The notes beneath the pieces were generated by a model that ran no database searches, was not told the DNA's origin, and saw only the letters and a program-made list of their open reading frames with translations. Shown piece after piece: positions 44,095 through 56,000 of a stretch of 64,000 nucleotides of DNA. Source of the DNA: Linnemannia elongata (lineage: Eukaryota; Mortierellomycota; Mortierellomycetes; Mortierellales; Mortierellaceae); contig JAXBDG010000012.1 of NCBI GenBank assembly GCA_036320915.1, forward strand, positions 248,001-312,000, written 5' to 3'. The translations under genes and the position numbers were made by a program. Position 1 is the first letter of the stretch; each line of letters opens with the position of its first letter.

Positions 44095-45342
44095 ATTTAA
44101 TCGCGACCTTTTACAAACACGAATTGTCTACTAATACAGTTGTTGGTTATTATATGATTGAGCAGAAGGTGGAGTATAGGTTTGACTTGATGAGAAGGTT
44201 GAAGGAGAGAAGGGTGCGGGTAGATCGTTTGATAGAGGAGGGAGGAAGTGGAAAATAAAAGAACGTTTTGGGGGTGATTGCTGATGTTACCAAGAGGTGC
44301 AGACTGATGCAGGAGGAACAGACTGACAAATGAATTATCGTGAAAGGTAAACTGAGAGGTGCACGTCAGATCAACCACATACTGCACTTGATACCGGGCA
44401 TTGAATGTTTATTTAGCTTAAAACCCTTATTTATCTATCTTGGATTCTTCCATGGCCCTTATTAGTGTCTTGAAAAACTACGTAGACGTTTGAGCATCAG
44501 CCTTTAACTTGCCCTTTGAGTGTCACGGTGGAATCTGGCAAACGATGGAGGTATCTAATATAGCATTACAACTGCAGCAATGCGGCCTGATGTTCCTGCT
44601 GTTTCTCCTAACTTTGTGCGTCCTGGTTACTGCGTCGTTTTGCTACTACCTGTGCCTGACGTCGTAGTGCTCACTCCTCTTGATCTGTTCCTTTGCGTTT
44701 GTCAATGGTAAGAGAAGAAGAGGAGGTAGCCATTGATGCGAATGCATATGTTTATGCGAGAGAGGGAGTGTGAATGAATGTGACAGTAAGTGAGTGGAAA
44801 TGAGTGAATGTGATGGAGAGAGAATGGGAGTAAAGGAGGAGGAGAGCAAAAAGGGAGAGTAAAGAGAATTGAGTGGTGAGAGGAAGAGTAAAGAGAACTG
44901 CGTGGCGAGAGGAAGAGATGGTCTTGGTGATAGAAGTATTGGTAACCCGTTGGCTGAGAGAGTGTAAGAAACGAATAGGAGCTGTTAGTGGTTGTGGTGT
45001 ACAATGGTGCGGAGGTATGAATAGGTTTGGTGACCGAAGAGGTAGAAGAAAGAAAGAAAGAGGTGAATGGAATGGATGGTTTGGTGAATGGTTGAGAGAT
45101 GCGAGTAGAATATGAAAAAAAGAAAGAACCAGAATGCGCGCTCGTTAGTGTTTCCTTTGTTCGTCCACTCTGCCTGTGGTTGGACACGACCCATTTCCTC
45201 AAGAGGGTTGTTGTTGATTAGGCTGGCCCTTAAAAACGTGACCGTTTTTTAACCACCTCCTTTCCAGGCCTGAAAAATTTAAATTGGCATGCACTCCTAC
45301 GCATACCTCCCTTCCTTTTTCTGTTACACCAGTTTTTCCGAG
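44095..45342. other. Intergenic upstream of the MFS gene
   Basis: Contains a strand-asymmetric GA-rich tract (44700-45110) with GAGTGAATG-like repeats. No supported gene. Confidence 0.5.
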
Positions 45343-47325
45343 ATGACTCGCCATGATGATGATGCAGAGTCCTCTGTCACCACCATACATGAGACTGGCA
45401 ATATCCACCGCCGTCATTCTCTGTCTGCGGTGACACATCTTCACAATGACCCGACAGCAACAGCAGTAATGGTTCAGGGGACAGTTGAAGCGATGGACAT
45501 TGAGGAGGACATCAACTCAGTGGGTCCTTCAAGGAAGACTGCGAAGGGCTTTTGGAAGAGCAGGTTAGCACTCCGCGACGGGTTTGAGGGCGATCCACGG
45601 CATGAGCTCTCCCGGTTTCAGAAGACGGTCATCCTTTGTGTTGTTTCACAAGCGGGTTGTCTTGCTGGGTTCAGCTCAACGATTTATGTATGCTCCAGAG
45701 ACTACTTGGCTTTCAGTATAAAGTGTGAAAGTACACAATGGACGTTGTTACTAAACAACCTCTTCTCCTTCAATCTCTCTCTCCGTCTTCTGGCTTATCT
45801 GGATGTGTCCATTCACTCAAATAGTTCCCCTCACTAGTTCAGATCAGAGATGACTTAAAAGCTTCCCAGACATCCATCAATGCCTCCGTGTCCCTGTTCA
45901 TCCTCTTCATGGGCATTGCACCCCTGGTCACCTCGACGCTGTCCGATACGTTCAAGATCCGCCGTATACTCTACCTTGCCTTTGCGGCGGTGTTCACGAT
46001 GGCCTCCATTGGCGGCGGCTTCTCCAGATCGGCTGCCGGTCTTGTACTAGCTCGGGTGTTCCAAGCGGTAGGATCTGGTGGTGCTACCATTCTGGGCGCA
46101 GGTACGGTAACCGACATTTATGTAAGTTTCATATCCAGGTGGCTTTATATGATGTATCCTTCTGCAGGTACTCTGGTGGCGGTAGGGACAGAACCGACTC
46201 ATCCGAAATTGTTTTTTCTTGTCAAATTCAACTGTGGCATAAAACGAATAGGTACAAGCTGAACAAGGAACCGCAATGGGTCTATTCTTCTTGGGTCAAT
46301 TCCTTGGCCCTGTCTTGGGACCACCAGTAGGAGGTCTTGTTTCACATGCATTTGGTTGGGAGGCCACGTTCTTTTTCATGGCAATCCTGAGTGTTGTGGT
46401 GATCCTCGAGATCTTCTTCCTCGTGCCCGAGACCTATCGTCAAGAACCAGAGGATATCCCGGATTCGTTGGAGGTCAACGATGACGACGCCAAATCAATG
46501 CAAACATTGACCAAGTCGAGGTTTATCAACCCGTTCGAAGCAGTGCTCTTGTTGAGACATCCTGTTATCTTGCTGGCATCCATCGAAATAGGAATGGTAT
46601 TTGGACTTATGTTTTCCAGTAAGTTTTATGGCGCGTAGGCTTTTGTTTACACTCTTGCTAAGGTTACTGTGTAGGAAATTGTTTCACTGTTAACACCTTT
46701 TTGATTTTTTAATTGGTCTTCTATAGTTGAAACCATCATTCCAGAGCTTTTCGCGCATCATTATGGCTTGAACGAAACTGAAACGGGTCTGACCTACCTT
46801 GGTGCCGGGTTTGGAAGTGTCTTCGGCGCTCTCATAGGAGGTAAACTCTCTGATATGTCATTAATACGCGGCAAGCAAAGAAATGGGGGCGAAGCTGTAC
46901 TCGAGGATCGATTCTCGCCCAGCATGTGGTTCGCAGGCTTTATCATCGTCCCCATTGGCGCTCTTCTTTTTGGATGGGGAGCAGAGAAGCATCTCAATAT
47001 CGCTGCCCCCATAGCAGGGTTCGCCATCTACAACTTTGGTATGGGTCAGGTTATGTCGGCCGGCTCAGCTTATGTGGTGAATGCGATCCCCGGTCAAGGA
47101 TCTTCGGCGACAGCTGCTGCTAACTTTTTGAGGATGGTCTTTGCGTGTATCTTTTCGCTTATTGCCCAGATCATTGTGGATGCCGTTGGATACGGTAACT
47201 ACGGAATCATCATGGCCGTCATCAATGTGATCTGTATGGGCGTGTTTTGCATTGTGAAGATCAAGGGCGCAAAGATGCGGGCTACTGCCGCCAAAGTCGA
47301 GCAGGCAAAAAACAAACGAAAATAA
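45343..47325 (+). CDS. Major facilitator superfamily transporter (DHA1-type)
   Basis: Four exons, 45343-45687, 45843-46121, 46252-46618 and 46727-47325, give about 529 aa with GT-AG introns and matched phases. The first 90 residues are hydrophilic and acidic, presumably cytosolic. Then follow about 12 hydrophobic segments. The second segment pair is followed by SDTFKIRRILY (loop 2-3 motif of MFS), and GLVLARVFQAVGSGGATILGAGTVTDIY is the DHA1 multidrug-transporter signature. FFLGQFLGPVLGPPVGG is the motif C antiporter region. Such proteins export drugs, polyamines or metabolites at the plasma membrane by proton antiport; the substrate cannot be read from sequence. An upstream in-frame ATG at 45289 is less likely because it adds a hydrophobic stretch. 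Confidence 0.92.
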
Positions 47326-48926
47326 TTAGATATTAGAAAACAGCCAAGCTTTTATATTTAGATAATGAAATCCCCTAATGCTCCATATCTTGATAAAACA
47401 ATTAATTCATGCCTTGTTATTGGGGCTCGATGGGTTCTTTCGGGGTACAGGGAGATCGAAAAGGGTCTACCAAGGAGTAGTACCTCATCTGTGCGTAGCA
47501 AGGAAGGGTATCAAGAGAGAGATGATTCTGAGGACGTGCATCTGTACAATTTTGTCTAGAGCCATACCGAATCCTTTTCTTTACTTCCCCATTTTTCTCA
47601 TTGTTCCTATTTTCGCTCGTCGGCGTCTAGGCATTTTTTTTTTTCTTTCATAAGTCCCCCAGCAAACGCGAATCTTCATATATCAGGTTTTTTCGTCTCC
47701 TTGATACAATAAATAAAAGCAACTCTCTTTTTCTTGCTAATGGTTGCCACTTGCTAGCATGATCCATGGTTAGTTAACTTTCAACAAAAAAAAGGGGGGG
47801 GGGCGGACAGGGCAGATTTCCCGACACCAGATGTGACCTCTTTTTCTATGGGCTTTGTCCAGTACTCTTGGTGTCTGACTGATTCAAGTTGAGAGCCCAC
47901 ATTGAAAGAAAGAGGCGAAAAAAACAAAAAAGCAACATGATTTACAATGAACGATGAACCCATGGTCCCATGATGCTATTGTGTAAATAAAATTAGACAC
48001 TTTGTGTGAACGATAAAACTAGTTCATCTCTATTGTTCTTTTCTCTCTTGGCACTATTGGCCCGAATGTCCAACAGAAGGGAGAGGGGATCCGTGTATCT
48101 TTTGTTCGTTGGAACGTGTCCGAGAGGGAGGGAAAAAAAAGACAAAAGGCGACTTTAACCCTGGACGGATGGATCTATTGTGTATATTAAAATAGACGAT
48201 ATGGTTTGTCCGCAGAACGTGCCTCTTCGGCCTTCTTTCAGATCATGATCACTTTTTGGTAATCTGTTGTATACACCATTGGAAAAAGAGGCTCAAAGGC
48301 AATGCCAAATTTCCCGATGCGAAAGTATGCTTCATTTTTTAAGCAAATTCTTGGGCACACAGCTAGTACAAAGGAGGGCGAACAGACAGGGATGATTTCC
48401 CAACATGAGCTCTGACTTTTTTTTCTTTATGGATTTGCGGTAATACTGCTGTGCTCTTTGGGTCTTAATTGCGCGATTCGAGAGCCTTTGTGGACAATAA
48501 GAACGAACTGGTTAAATGGTTGGCGTTGAAGGATGGATCTATGACCTATGACCCTATTGTTTGAAAATGTTGTGTTTGCAGAGCAATACTGATATCATGT
48601 CATTTTGTTCACTCTCAGAAAAGTCTATTGAGTCCATTGGTCTGAATAAATGGTTTGGAGGGAGAAGGAAGTCATTTGTCATTCTTTTAATTGTTGAGGG
48701 TCAAAAGAACGAGCGATGGAGGGGGGTGGAACACAATAAAAAGAAACGGTCAGGGGAAAAGAAGGGTGACTGAATGAGTGACACTACCATTTTGGGGTAG
48801 CAAAGAAAAATTGCGACCATTTACCATTGCTGTTTCTTGATGCTAGTCATTCGCCACTGAATGCACTGCATTGTACCCTTTCACTTAGTCTTAACTATGT
48901 TTGCTAAACTCCTTCTTATCCTTAAG
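47326..48926. other. Intergenic with decayed direct repeats
   Basis: Segments near 47806 and 48388 share GACAGG...GATTTCCC...CTCTGACTTTTT...TATGG. Segments near 47955, 48166 and 48530 share GGATGGATCTATTGTGTA-AAA-like sequence. They look like old copies of a 300-600 bp repeat. No gene seen. Confidence 0.45.
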
Positions 48927-49907
48927 ATGAATATAAAGCCCTTGCCCAAAAAAAGAAGAACCGCATCTTTCTATCCTCCAATCAACACGAAGATGCCCTC
49001 TCCCACCCCTGAACCCCAGTCCCATTCCCCTCCTCCCCTTCCTGACAACGCGGAAGATATAGATCCGCCGGGCCGTTATTGGTTCGAACCAATCCCTGAC
49101 CCAAACATTCCCCTGCCAGATGCTTACCGGTTAATCCTCCACATCAGACACATAAGCCAACCCGACTGGACTCTTGCACGAACGGACCTCTCCCCAATCC
49201 CCGAATGGACTCACAATCCAAACACTCAGTCGCACGAGGACTTTTGCACTGCGATTCAAGACCGCCTAGACTGGCTGTTACAAGGCCACTATGTGTGGCC
49301 TCAGCCCACTTTCCCGTACGTCAGGCCCGCGCATGCCCCCTTCGAATCCGAGATGTATCTTGAGATGAACGAAGATGACTACCACAAACATCTGGAGACG
49401 GCTTGGTGGAAGATTAGAAACATGGTTGGGCACAATGATGTTTTCCTCCATATTCACGTCTGCGTCCTTGAACCACCTGAAGATTCCACAGAACTTCAAA
49501 CTCCTGTTGCCCTCGGAGACTCTGTTGAGTCTGCAGCTCTTGATGCCCCCGTATCCCCCACAGCTCAAGATATCCTTGTAGGCCCCATTGAACAACTCTC
49601 TCTTTCGGAGCATCATTCTGGTCTTGATACCGAGGTCGTCCACCAAGCAACTCAAGACCAAGACATGGACGCCGAGGGTGTGATGGACCCTCAAAGACCA
49701 CTTCTGAACGGATCTGCCCAAGGTCCGTCTTTGGCTCTGCCTTTAACCACGGGGTATCTCTTTCTTGATGGAGAAGACGATGTTGAAGATTTCTCCAGCT
49801 CACTTGCTACCAGGGTGGTGATGGGGACTCCAGTAGTGTCGCTTGGAGCGGACGAATTCTTCACGCAAGAGCGGAGTGTCATCCACGAGACGGATGACTT
49901 TGCCTGA
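48927..49907 (+). CDS. Uncharacterised acidic Pro-rich protein, 326 aa
   Basis: Intronless ORF. The N-terminus has a basic patch (KPLPKKRR) then a Pro/Ser-rich linker (PTPEPQSHSPPPLP). Residues about 55-175 are a Trp-rich possibly folded region (PGRYWFEPIPDPNIPLPDAY...RLDWLLQGHYVWPQ...AWWKIRNMVGHNDVFLHIHVCV). The last 130 residues are acidic and low complexity. Start at 48927 is preferred for its AAGATG context; in-frame ATGs at 48861, 48894 and 48993 are alternatives. No family recognised. Confidence 0.6.
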   Translation: MNIKPLPKKRRTASFYPPINTKMPSPTPEPQSHSPPPLPDNAEDIDPPGRYWFEPIPDPNIPLPDAYRLILHIRHISQPDWTLARTDLSPIPEWTHNPNTQSHEDFCTAIQDRLDWLLQGHYVWPQPTFPYVRPAHAPFESEMYLEMNEDDYHKHLETAWWKIRNMVGHNDVFLHIHVCVLEPPEDSTELQTPVALGDSVESAALDAPVSPTAQDILVGPIEQLSLSEHHSGLDTEVVHQATQDQDMDAEGVMDPQRPLLNGSAQGPSLALPLTTGYLFLDGEDDVEDFSSSLATRVVMGTPVVSLGADEFFTQERSVIHETDDFA

Positions 49908-49962
49908 CAGGTGGAACCTGTGCCTGAGTCCTGAGATTCGAATATGTTTACTCTCAAGTGCC

Positions 49963-50219
49963 TCACCCATGTCTGTAACAGCGCCATCGAAGAAAGTCTA
50001 TAGTGATATAGTCCATTTCTGTTTGTAGAACAAGAGTATAAAGGCAGGTACTTGAACAACAAATGTACCAACCAGAGTAGAGGTTACGCAAGGTTCGCCA
50101 TCAGAGGTAGACCCACCCCTTTTTTGAACGATCACCCCAAAGTCGTTGTTCATTTTTTACCTTGAGAGGACCCACATTGCGACAGCAAGGACAACGACAA
50201 GAAGGGCACAAGACTTCAT
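49963..50219 (-). CDS. Possible small secreted peptide, 48 aa
   Basis: Exon 1 (50161-50219) encodes a near-ideal signal peptide (MKSCALLVVVLAVAMW) and ends at a GTAAAA donor. An acceptor at 50051-50052 leads to exon 2 (49963-50050) in frame, ending RCYRHG. The 110-bp intron and frame fit are plausible. It overlaps no CDS and runs antisense to the downstream flank of the 48.9-kb gene. The model rests mainly on the signal peptide. Confidence 0.3.
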
Positions 50220-50813
50220 GGTGGGCTATAAAGAGGCGCATGAGGGGGTGCGAATATCGTGGAGGCAAATCATGCGATCTTTGAAACAACGGAAGGTACA
50301 AAAGAAAAAAGAAATCTCTTGCAGAAAAAAAGATTGAAGACAAAAGCCATTTCTCCAAGAAGTAACCACACCGGACCACCAGAGAAAAGAGCAAGTGAGA
50401 AGAGACGACAAATGTAATCAGAGAGGATATAGGAAAGAGTCCAGAGGAAATATCCAATGCGATCAAGGATAGGGTACATCCGCTCCTAGCACACGTAATT
50501 GCACCAACTGCATGGAAAATAGGGACGAGCACAAAGGGAAGGGTGAGAAAGAAAATTTTCTTGCGTCTTATTTCACCGCCCTCTCCTCCTTTTTTTTTTC
50601 TTACTTTTTGTTTGGCATTCATTTTCTTCAACATACATGCCAAGCAACAATTCAAATAAAACCTTTTATTTTATGCTACGAACGCGCTGGCTGGATGATT
50701 GAGTACGCATCTCCTACTCAATTCAAGGTAGAATGATGTGCCTCGGGAAAGATCTCGTCTACTGTCTTCCCAGTCGATCGTATCTACCTCCGCAGAACCA
50801 TCACCCACTTCCA
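50220..50813. other. Intergenic, no gene seen
   Basis: A 184-codon ORF on the minus strand spans this region but is Phe/Ser/Arg-rich with no domain and is probably chance. A T9 run is near 50589. Confidence 0.45.
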
Positions 50814-51122
50814 TTAGATCACTGTGTCCACCTCTGCAGATTCACCATCACGTTTGTCCCAAGGATTCGTATCCCATGGATCGTTCTTGACTTCTTGAGG
50901 GTTCGAGGGTACAGCCTGCCAGCCCATATCCCGCTTGTCCCAAGGGTTGTTGTTCGTGACTTGTTGCACCGGTTCGGAGGGAGCACCTTGCCAGTCCATG
51001 TTGCTGGGGGTCAGGTCTTGCAGGGTGGAGGCAGCAGCGGGCTCTGGGACGGGTGTAATGGGCGCTGCTTTTGTGACGAGCGTGCAAGCTAGAGCCAAGA
51101 GAAGTGCGGTTGAGAATTTCAT
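50814..51122 (-). CDS. Kexin-processed repeat peptide precursor 2
   Basis: A 102-aa secreted protein. Signal peptide MKFSTALLLALACTLVTKA, Pro/Ala spacer, then two diverged repeats: MDWQGAPSEPVQQVTNNNPWDKR and MGWQAVPSNPQEVKNDPWDT-NPWDKR, with Lys-Arg at 63-64 and 90-91 and a short acidic tail. Kex2 cutting would release peptides with the core [D/G]WQ-x(2)-PS-x-P and a PWD end. The WDKRDMGW junction matches WGKRDLGW of precursor 1 and WGKRDTEW of precursor 3, so the three are probably paralogous despite different lengths. Intronless; TATAAATA lies at 51171-51178, about 50 bp upstream. Confidence 0.8.
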   Translation of the reverse strand: MKFSTALLLALACTLVTKAAPITPVPEPAAASTLQDLTPSNMDWQGAPSEPVQQVTNNNPWDKRDMGWQAVPSNPQEVKNDPWDTNPWDKRDGESAEVDTVI

Positions 51123-51170
51123 TTTTTGTGTGGTGGGAGGTTGCTGTTGAAATAAAGGTCGAAGCGGCGG

Positions 51171-51178
51171 TATTTATA
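51171..51178 (-). promoter_or_regulatory. TATA box (TATAAATA) of peptide precursor 2
   Basis: TATAAATA on the minus strand, about 50 bp upstream of the ATG at 51122. Identical to the box before the His-rich protein gene. Confidence 0.55.
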
Positions 51179-51859
51179 AGAGCGTGAAGGGAATCAGAGA
51201 GCAGGTGATCGGGTGAGTTTTCATGTTGCATTCCAAACGGTTCGATTAGAACTCCAAAGGGACAACAACAACAGCAAAAAAAAAAATATCACAACCCGAG
51301 AGAAGAAGGAAGTACAACAGAGGGACCCTGACTCGGTAAATATAAAGGCTTGTTGTGCTTGTGAGAAATGTGGGCTCAGTGGTATGTAAGTGTGGTGCTC
51401 ATTGCTGACAATTATTCATACTGGCATTCGTCAGTCAATAAACATGCAAAGACGGCGTGTTCAAGGGTCGAAACGTTAATTTTTTCTCTCCCCTTCACTC
51501 CTTTTTTCTCATTTTCAACCAGCAATAACGCCCAAAAAAAAAACGATATCTGTTTTTTTTTGAAAGGGGGACTACAAATAACATTTGTTCCACGAGTAGG
51601 GCTACGATCACTTGGAGAAAAAGGAACGGCGCGTAATGCATTCGTTTGTGTTCTCTCCACCTTTTTTCAGTCTCCCATTCCTTTTAGAATTGCCTCTCGA
51701 TTACAACTTACAAACATTATATTTAGCATCTAAAGAAAAAAAGCAAGGAAGGCATGTATAGAGGGAAAATGTCGTTGCATTGAAAGAAAGAGGGATAGAA
51801 TATAACGTCTATGGAACGGCATGTTACATGGCGACATGATCACGGTCGTTGAGAGAGTT
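51179..51859. other. Intergenic, no gene seen
   Basis: Separates two peptide precursor genes on the same strand. A-rich tracts only. Confidence 0.5.
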
Positions 51860-52111
51860 CTACTCGGTATCACTCTTGTCCCAGGTCATATCTCCAGGGA
51901 TACGAGAAGCGTGGTTGTCAGCAGGAGAGCTCCACTCGGTGTCGCGCTTTCCCCAGTTCAGATCTCCAGGGACACGAGAAGCGTGGTTGTCAGCAGGAGA
52001 GTTCTTCTCGGAATCGAGCTTTTCAACCGCCTGTTCGATGGGTGCGGATTGGCCGAATAGGGCGACAATGGAGCCAAGGGTCAAGAGAATGGTAATAGTA
52101 GTTGCTTTCAT
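51860..52111 (-). CDS. Kexin-processed repeat peptide precursor 3
   Basis: An 83-aa secreted protein. Signal peptide MKATTITILLTLGSIVALFG, then two near-identical repeats NSPADNHASRVPGDLNWGKR and SSPADNHASRIPGDMTWDKS separated by DTEW. The first ends in Lys-Arg (55-56); in the second the site has become Lys-Ser, so only one kexin cut is expected. The protein then ends DTE. Repeats are 80-90% identical at nucleotide level, showing recent duplication. It lies 0.74 kb from precursor 2 in the same orientation. An ATAAATA element is at 52196-52202. Confidence 0.75.
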   Translation of the reverse strand: MKATTITILLTLGSIVALFGQSAPIEQAVEKLDSEKNSPADNHASRVPGDLNWGKRDTEWSSPADNHASRIPGDMTWDKSDTE

Positions 52112-53038
52112 GATGTTGAAGTGAAATCAAATGGTTGAGCTTGGGGTTGGATTTATTAGAAAGGAAAGAGAATGCGAAATGGGGGAGAAGGCGCATATTT
52201 ATGCTTTTTTTTCACACTTGGATATTACGCCGCCGTCTGTTCAATGTCGGAATCTCAATCCGAACATTCCGAAGAAGGAAGAACGAAGAAATGAATATCT
52301 ATCAAACTGCCGGTCAATTCGGCGCGCTTGTGAGCGTCCACGATGAAAAGTACGCCATGCATAGCTCCACCGCGCCACTCCCTTCTTTATTCCTTATTTC
52401 TTTCAATGGTTGGACCAAGGTGAAAGCAAAGGAAGAAGGACGGCGTGTGGTTGAAGAGGTGATTGGCGATTGTCTAGTGGGATTCTCCTACACCCTTCAG
52501 CCTTTCCTTGAGCAGGCTGCAAGATAGACTGTGGGTTGTCCATTGGTGCAACCAACCCTCTTTGTGCTATTTTGCCAAGACCCGTCGATAGAATCGATGG
52601 AGCGAGAATGCAACTGGGGTCTTCGTATCTACCAATCGTACTAGACGGATCAATTCTTGTGTGTGTGAATCGAAGGTATGTGTTTCTTTTAGTCTTTTTA
52701 TCCTCTCTCTTATTGAATGAGACAGGGACGTTAATCATGCGATCATCAAATCTTCTTTACCTGTGAAGCTATCATTTTGACACGATCGATGAACAAGGGA
52801 AAAAGCCGACTGACTGGCAGACCCAGGGACAGACAGACAGACAGACAGTCAGACAGGCACACAGTCTTCCTTTTTTGCATTTCTTCTCCTTTCTTCCTTA
52901 TCATCATCCTTTTTCCTCTTTCTTCTTCATCACCGCCGTCATCCAACCAACACCACAAGGAACACAAAGGCACCAGGAACAGCAACCACTGATACTAGTA
53001 CCACCACTCATCATCAAACTCAGAAGTACAACCAGAGG
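52112..53038. other. Promoter/intergenic region of Sec18
   Basis: Contains (GACA)n at about 52828-52855 and a C/T-rich leader before the Sec18 start. A minus-strand ORF at 52403-52738 repeats MDNPQS-LQP/LDNRQS-LQP but has no signal peptide. No supported gene. Confidence 0.5.
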
Positions 53039-56000
53039 ATGAACAACAACTACCCCAACGAGCGCGGCTATAACACCTCGCCCAACCCAGCAGGAGGTCC
53101 AAGGATGCCTCCTCGTCCCCCACACCCTAACTCTAATGTCGCTGGAGGAGGGTACCAACCCCAGTCCGCCTACAATTCCCCCCCTCCTCCCTCTCAGCAG
53201 TCCAACTTCTCTAACCAGAACACCTACGGCCAGCCTGCTCCTCGTCAACAACATTACCAACAGAATACTGCTCCTGCATTCCAGCCGCAACCCTCGAGGC
53301 GGATGAGGGCCATCAAGTCCCCCAACGAGTCCTTTGCTCTCACCAACCGTGTCGCCTCTAGCCCGAACGAGTTCCCTCCTCACACCCGCTATGTTCTCGT
53401 CGAGCACCAATACGTCTTCTCCATCCAGTACGCTCACACCTTCTTCTCCTTGCTCATTCAGGGATCGACTATTCACAAAAAGGAAAGCACTTTCAATTAA
53501 CACCAACGCCGCCCTATCTGATGATATATATAATAGGCCAGACAACGCCGTGCAAGAGTCATGCCTGGGATTCAGCAACTTACAGCGCAAGTGGATCAAC
53601 GTCGGACTCAACAAGGAGATCGATGTCGCTCCCTGGGACCCCTCCAACGATGGACCCATGGTCTACCTCTCTAGCATCGAGATCGAGGTACCTTTTGTTC
53701 CTTCTGCTCGTTGTTGTTGGATTTATGACACCCAAATAACAAGGACAGCGTGCGTTTTTTAGAAACGAACCATTGGGGCAGTGTACTAACGTTCTTAATT
53801 CTATTTATTTCCACACGTCACCATCTCATGCCATGATGGTATTTAGGTTTCGCTGTTTGTCAAGAACAACGAGATTCGGGCAGAGTTTGATGCCAAGGAG
53901 ATGGCCCGCCACTTTACCACCGTATGTTCTTGATCTTGTCTGGAAAATACGACGCAGACATAGGAGTGGAGAGGGAAGAGGGAGAAGAGAAGACTTTAGA
54001 GGCAGGAGAGAATGAAGAGAGCATCATTTTCTATGGGGACATATAGGGACGTGTCACAGGAAAACGTTGCTGGTAGAGGAAAGGGATAAGCGGAGAGGAT
54101 CAAGCGGAGAGGATAAGCAGAGGAGAGGAACAAGAAAAGAGGTTGTAATGAATCATTCCCTTGTGTGTACTTGCAGTGCTGACCCCTCCCCCTCGACCCC
54201 TCCTTCTTTCATACGCACAAATAGGTGTTCAACAACCAAGTGTTGGCGGTCGATCAGGCAGTGGTGCTGGACTTCCAGGATACTCGTCTTATCTTGGTCC
54301 CCAAGTTGGTTCAGCTTGTGAGCTCAGAGGCTCTTATGAATGGCAACCGTGGCCCTGACGGCGAGGAACTTCGTAAGTTACTGCCATATGAACTATGTCC
54401 ATGTAACAAGATCGATATTCTGCAAGCAAGGACGAAAGTATGAATACTAACTAATACATATTGCACTCAATGCATATATAGCAAGCCGTGATGGATACCG
54501 TGGTGTGTTGACTCAGCAGGCGCAGATCCAGTTTGTCAGGGCTCAAGACTGCAACATCAAACTCAGGGGTGCTGCCAGAAAGTACGTATCAGGAATCTGC
54601 ATTCCGTTGCTGTCAAGTTTTTGTTATTCGTGAGTGTCTTACGATATAGAGCCTTTGAACTAACAATCCTTCTTACTCAATTATTCCCACAGCAAGCCAG
54701 CGGTGACATTGATTCAGCCTGACTTCAAGTTTGAGGATATGGGCATTGGTGGCCTGGACGCAGAGTTCAGTAACATGTTCCGTCGTGCGTTCGCGTCGCG
54801 TATTTTCCCTCCTTCGTTGGTGGAGAAGATGGGCATTCAGCACGTCAAGGGTATTCTGCTCTATGGACCTCCCGGTACGGGAAAGACCCTGATGGCTCGT
54901 GAGATTGGAAAGATGCTGAACGGTCGGGAGCCCAAGATTGTCAACGGACCCGAGGTGCTGTCCAAGTTTGTAGGTCAATCCGAGGAGAACATCCGCAAGC
55001 TGTTTATTGATGCTGAGAACGAGTACAAGGACAAGGCCGAGGACTCGAGTCTGCACATCATTATTTTTGATGAGTTAGATGCTATCTGCAAGCAGCGTGG
55101 CTCTAAGAACGACAACACTGGTGTGGGTGATTCTGTAGTCAACCAGCTGTTGGCCAAGATGGATGGTGTGGAGCAGCTCAACAACATTTTGATCATCGGT
55201 ATGACCAACAGGAAGGACATGATCGATGAGGCTCTGCTGCGTCCTGGTCGTATGGAGGTCCATATGGAGATTGGTCTCCCTGATGAGTCGGGTCGTCTCC
55301 AGATTCTCAAGATCCACACCCACAAGGCAATGGAAAACAACCTGCTGGCGCACGATGTCGATATGGTCGAGTTGGCGGCTTTGACCAAGAACTTTACGGG
55401 AGCCGAGATCAACGGTCTGGTCAAGTCGGCCTACTCGTTTGCGTTCAACCGCCACGTCAAGGTCGGAACCCTGGCAGGAACAACGGGCGATCTGGAGAAC
55501 ATGAAGATTATGCGTGCGGATTTCTTGGGAGCCTTGCAAGAAGTCCATGCTGCGTTCGGATCTGCTGAAGAAGAACTCGATTCGTGCATTGCCAACGGCA
55601 TTATTCACTTCTCGCCTCAGATTGACAGCATCTTGAAGGAGGGCTCCCTTCGGGTGGAGCAAGTCAAGCATTCGGAGAGGACGCCTTTAGTCAGTTTGTT
55701 GTTGCATGGACCCCCCGGAGCAGGAAAGACGGCGTTGGCAGCAACGATGGCGATGGAGTCGCAGTTCCCATTCATCAAGCTGATCTCGCCCGAGACGATG
55801 ATTGGAATGAACGAGATGCAGAAGGTGAATGCCATCCACAGAGTGTTCCAGGATTCGTACAAGTCGTTGCTGAGTGTGATTGTGATGGACGATATCGAGC
55901 GCTTGTTGGACTATACCCCTATCGGATCCCGGTTCTCGAACACGGTCTTACAGGCTCTTGCAGTTTTGCTGAAAAAGGCTCCCCCCAAAGGCCGTCGCTT

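Noticed and set aside
50101..50655. 184-codon minus-strand ORF as a gene
   Set aside because: Composition is Phe/Ser/Arg-rich low complexity with no domain. Its last 25 codons cover the signal-peptide exon in another frame.
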